NCBI GenBank assembly: GCA_047618115.1
Contig: JBLHKV010000171.1
Span: 1-8,597 of the forward strand
Length of the DNA: 8,597 nucleotides
Direction of reading: 5' to 3'
From: CALJGI01 sp047618115
Lineage (GTDB): Bacteria > Pseudomonadota > Gammaproteobacteria > Pseudomonadales > Halieaceae
The notes below the pieces were generated by a model. The model worked only from the letters and a program-made list of their open reading frames with translations. It was not told the origin of the DNA and searched no databases. A program made the translations under genes and the position numbers. Of this stretch, positions 6,485 to 8,597 are shown in pieces (position 1 is the first letter of the stretch; each line of letters starts with the position of its first letter).

Positions 6485-7951
6485 CTACTCCTTGTTTCTT
6501 ATATTCAGCGATTTTTGAATTTTTGCTGCCAACCTGGTGGCTTCCCGACGGACCCGTTCGGTATCGATGGTCAGCATCTCTCCGTCGTACATAAGTAGTT
6601 TGCCATCGACGACGACAGATGAAACATCTTGTTCGTCGGCAACGTAGACGAGGTGGGATATAACATTGTAAGTCGGTATGAAATGAACGTCATCGAAGGA
6701 TACCTGGATGATGTCGGCGCGCTTGCCAGTTTCGATTGAACCCACTTGGTCGGCGAGACCGACGGCCTCAGCGCCGCCGCGGGTTGCCATTCTTAACACT
6801 GTCGCTGCCGATAACGCCTTGGGGTCCATGCCGCTGACTTTCTGAAGTAGTGAAGCCAGTCGCATTTCCTCCCACATGTCGAGATCATTATTGCTGGCGG
6901 CGCCATCTGTGCCCAGTCCGACCCGCACACCTGCTTTTAACATAGCGGTGACCGGGGAGACCCCCGAGGCGATTTTCATGTTTGAAGTTGGATTGTGAAT
7001 CACGCCTACTTTGCGCGCGGCGAGCAGGGCTATCTCGGACTCGGTGGGCCATACCACGTGAGCGCCGATGACCGGGCCGTCGAGAAAGCCGATGGAGTCA
7101 AAAAACTCTATGCTGGTTTTGCCGTAGGTATCCTTGGAGTATTGCAGTTCAAAGGGAGATTCGGACATATGGATGGATATGGCGAGGCCATTCTCTCGAG
7201 CTGCCTGCGCTGTGGTGCGTAGTTGCTCAGCGTTTAACGTGTAGTTTGAGTGGGGGCCCAATATTGGAGTGATTCTGCTATTCTTCCCCTTCCAACGCTT
7301 GGCAAAAGCGATACCTTTGGCGATTGAATCGCTGGCGCCGTCTGCGTCGGGGCTTTTCTGGCCGATCACGGTAGCCGACACCATTGCCCGCATCCCGCAG
7401 TCATCAACCACATCAGCGATGACATCGGGAAAGTAATACATGTCGACAAATGTCGTGGTGCCGCCTCGAATCATTTCCCAACAGGCCAACTCCGTTCCAA
7501 TCCGAACCAATTCCGGGTCTACGAATTCAACTTCGGCAGGAAAGATATAGTTGTTCAGCCAATCCATTAGGTCCAGATCATCGGCTACGCCTCGCAACAG
7601 CGTCATCGCTGCATGGGAGTGGCCATTGATGAGACCTGGCATAACGATTTGATTGCCGCCATCAAGGGTTTGATCAGCACGGTATTTTGCATTGATGTCA
7701 GCTATGGGCCCAAGAGCAATAATGACGCCGTTGTCCACTGCGACAGCAGCGTTACGGTGTACCGAATTATCGTCGTCCATGCTGACGACATAGTCGCCCT
7801 GAACGATCAATTCAATAGGTTGGCGCGTATCCGCATTGTTGGGCGAGATTTCACCCGACCGGTCCTCGATCACTGAGCAGGCCTGCAGGGCCATTCCCAG
7901 AATTAAGCAGTAGGCGCACTTCAGGTGCTGAACTATCTTCTCGTTGCCCAT
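6485..7951 (-). CDS. mtaD: MTA/SAH deaminase-type amidohydrolase with lipoprotein-like signal
   Basis: The 488-residue product belongs to the TRZ/ATZ amidohydrolase group and most resembles 5'-methylthioadenosine/S-adenosylhomocysteine deaminases, which hydrolyse the 6-amino group of the purine. Metal and catalytic residues are intact: H111/H113 (NGHSH), H234 (GPHS), H261 and E264 (SIHMSE), H298 (GAHVVW), the HNPTSNMKIASG segment (319-330) and D349 (GTDGAASNNDLDMW). These parallel the zinc ligands and active-site residues of Thermotoga TM0936. The start at 7951 is chosen because TAAGGAG lies 7 bases upstream; an in-frame ATG at 8014 has no Shine-Dalgarno. From this start the N-terminus reads as a type II signal: lysines, hydrophobic CAYCLILGMALQA, then Cys25. 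The lipobox LQAC is imperfect because of Gln at -2. Export would be odd, since characterised family members are cytosolic. The gene lies 4 bases upstream of upp and is divergent from an adenosine deaminase gene. Substrate could also be another aminopurine nucleoside. Confidence 0.88.
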   Translation of the reverse strand: MGNEKIVQHLKCAYCLILGMALQACSVIEDRSGEISPNNADTRQPIELIVQGDYVVSMDDDNSVHRNAAVAVDNGVIIALGPIADINAKYRADQTLDGGNQIVMPGLINGHSHAAMTLLRGVADDLDLMDWLNNYIFPAEVEFVDPELVRIGTELACWEMIRGGTTTFVDMYYFPDVIADVVDDCGMRAMVSATVIGQKSPDADGASDSIAKGIAFAKRWKGKNSRITPILGPHSNYTLNAEQLRTTAQAARENGLAISIHMSESPFELQYSKDTYGKTSIEFFDSIGFLDGPVIGAHVVWPTESEIALLAARKVGVIHNPTSNMKIASGVSPVTAMLKAGVRVGLGTDGAASNNDLDMWEEMRLASLLQKVSGMDPKALSAATVLRMATRGGAEAVGLADQVGSIETGKRADIIQVSFDDVHFIPTYNVISHLVYVADEQDVSSVVVDGKLLMYDGEMLTIDTERVRREATRLAAKIQKSLNIRNKE

Positions 7952-7958
7952 GGAGGTA

Positions 7959-7964
7959 CTCCTT
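7959..7964 (-). promoter_or_regulatory. Ribosome binding site that fixes the start of the MTA/SAH deaminase gene
   Basis: Read on the minus strand this is AAGGAG, 7 bases before the ATG at 7951 (near-perfect complement to the 16S tail together with the preceding T). It decides for the start at 7951 over the in-frame ATG at 8014, whose upstream sequence lacks any purine-rich site. Confidence 0.8.
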
Positions 7965-7987
7965 AAATACGGATTGAGATCGCGAAC

Positions 7988-8048
7988 CAGCCCGGTGCTG
8001 ACTTCAGGTCCCATTCTAACCCGGGATGAGTCAGAATGAGCAGGGCTG
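7988..8048. repeat. Nested inverted repeats in the divergent salvage-gene promoter region
   Basis: Two nested dyads share nearly the same centre: outer CAGCCC (7988-7993) / GGGCTG (8043-8048) and inner CTGACT (7998-8003) / AGTCAG (8029-8034). A third pairing, CATTCT (8012-8017) / AGAATG (8033-8038), overlaps the inner right arm and would exclude it. A CCCGGG palindrome lies at 8020-8025. The centre, about 8016-8018, matches the midpoint of the 128-base gap (8015.5). On the minus strand TAGAAT (8013-8018), a five-of-six -10 match for the deaminase operon, lies inside the dyad, although no good -35 is visible. A shared operator or a leader hairpin is plausible; no known operator consensus was recognised. 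Confidence 0.5.
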
Positions 8049-8079
8049 AAAGGTGAACAACAACGACTATGGACAAGAT

Positions 8080-8597
8080 ATGAAACTTAGAGACCTACCA
8101 AAGGTGGAGCTTCACTGCCATCTGGAAGCGTGTTTTCGCCACGAAACTGTTATGAGTGTAGGCAAAACGCTGGGGCTTGATATACCCCAGAACCCGGATG
8201 TTTTTCGGGAGCAGTGGCTACTCTCCAGTCCCGTTAAGAATCTGCAGATTGCCTTGGCCAGATTTTCAGACATCCAAAAGATCTGGTGTTCGGAGGAAGT
8301 TATTGAGCGCATGTCCTTCGAAGCCTGTCAGTACGCCGTGAAGCAGGGCATTCGGATCATGGAGTTTCGATACTCCCCGGACTTTATTGCCCTCGGAAAA
8401 CCGCATCTAAACTTTGAGAAAATTCACGCCGCTATCCTGCGCGGTGTATCTCGTGGCCGTCATCCAGACCTGGCGGTAGGTTTGATAGGTATTGTGCAAA
8501 AAACCCTGTCGATAGAGGCAGCCACAAAAACGGTCGAGTTTATTGTCGGTCACGCGGACACATTCGTGGCCCTGGATTTTGCGGACGTGGCGACTCA
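8080..8597 (+). CDS. Adenosine deaminase-family protein (3' end outside window)
   Basis: The first 172 residues of an adenosine deaminase-type TIM-barrel enzyme are visible. LPKVELHCHLEACF (6-19) supplies the metal-binding HxH (H12, H14); IMEFRYSPDF and the following FEKIHAAILRGV match the ADA second and third strand regions, and FVALDFAD sits where ADAs usually have GxDLAG. The family converts adenosine to inosine and ammonia. The usual HLDG is HLEA here and DLAG is DFAD, so the substrate pocket may differ; the HCHL..CF and EFRYSPxFxA pattern recalls Plasmodium adenosine deaminases, which also take methylthioadenosine. The ATG at 8080 has only a weak GGA 6 bases upstream; an in-frame GTG at 8053 behind CAGGG is an alternative that adds nine residues. 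The gene is divergent from the MTA/SAH deaminase gene and may share its operator. The catalytic Glu, later His and Asp residues lie beyond the window. Confidence 0.88.
   Translation, partial: MKLRDLPKVELHCHLEACFRHETVMSVGKTLGLDIPQNPDVFREQWLLSSPVKNLQIALARFSDIQKIWCSEEVIERMSFEACQYAVKQGIRIMEFRYSPDFIALGKPHLNFEKIHAAILRGVSRGRHPDLAVGLIGIVQKTLSIEAATKTVEFIVGHADTFVALDFADVAT

Noticed and set aside
7952..8014. Upstream ATG at 8014 as start of the MTA/SAH deaminase gene
   Set aside because: It has no Shine-Dalgarno, it would bury the lipoprotein-like signal inside a 21-residue polar extension, and the ATG at 7951 has a near-perfect TAAGGAG at ideal spacing.
1..8597. CRISPR array, insertion sequence, attachment site, tRNA or rRNA
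   Set aside because: No regularly spaced repeats, transposase motifs, terminal inverted repeats, or RNA gene signatures were seen on either strand by reading.

Overview
The window looks like ordinary chromosome from a Gram-negative bacterium, most likely a marine-type gammaproteobacterium (possibly Cellvibrionales/Halieaceae-like). That placement is an inference from the large TonB-dependent outer-membrane receptor, the lipoprotein signals, the strong Shine-Dalgarno sites and the gene families present. No mobile element, CRISPR array, tRNA or rRNA was seen. Coding density is high and no gene-free stretch exceeds 300 bases; the longest is the 236-base leader of the receptor gene.

Left part (1-2350). 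The 3' end of a DsbA-fold (COG3531-like) thiol oxidoreductase gene meets, tail to tail and with a 15-base overlap, a small four-helix membrane protein of the DUF2165 type. A saccharopine-dehydrogenase-like (trans-acting enoyl reductase-like) Rossmann oxidoreductase is transcribed divergently from the DUF2165 gene. It ends in a long-loop terminator-like structure that overlaps its stop codon.

Centre (2351-5850). A leader with several short repeats and dyads precedes a 1065-residue Oar-like TonB-dependent receptor. The receptor has a Sec signal peptide, a carboxypeptidase-regulatory-like domain, a TonB box, a plug, a barrel and a C-terminal Phe. A strong bidirectional terminator separates it from the convergent salvage genes.

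Right part (5851-8597). This is a nucleobase/nucleoside salvage neighbourhood. An MTA/SAH-deaminase-type amidohydrolase with a lipoprotein-like signal is followed after 4 bases by upp (uracil phosphoribosyltransferase), both on the minus strand. Divergent from them, across a 128-base gap, is an adenosine deaminase-family gene that runs off the window. The gap carries nested inverted repeats centred almost exactly at its midpoint, a good candidate for a shared operator.

The most interesting signals are three: the apparently exported MTA/SAH deaminase; the adenosine deaminase with unusual pocket motifs (HCHLEA, ALDFAD) that recall the Plasmodium-type, MTA-accepting enzymes; and the symmetric dyad between these two genes. 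Together they suggest a co-regulated adenosine/methylthioadenosine salvage module. I did not find clear evidence for a wholly new system.
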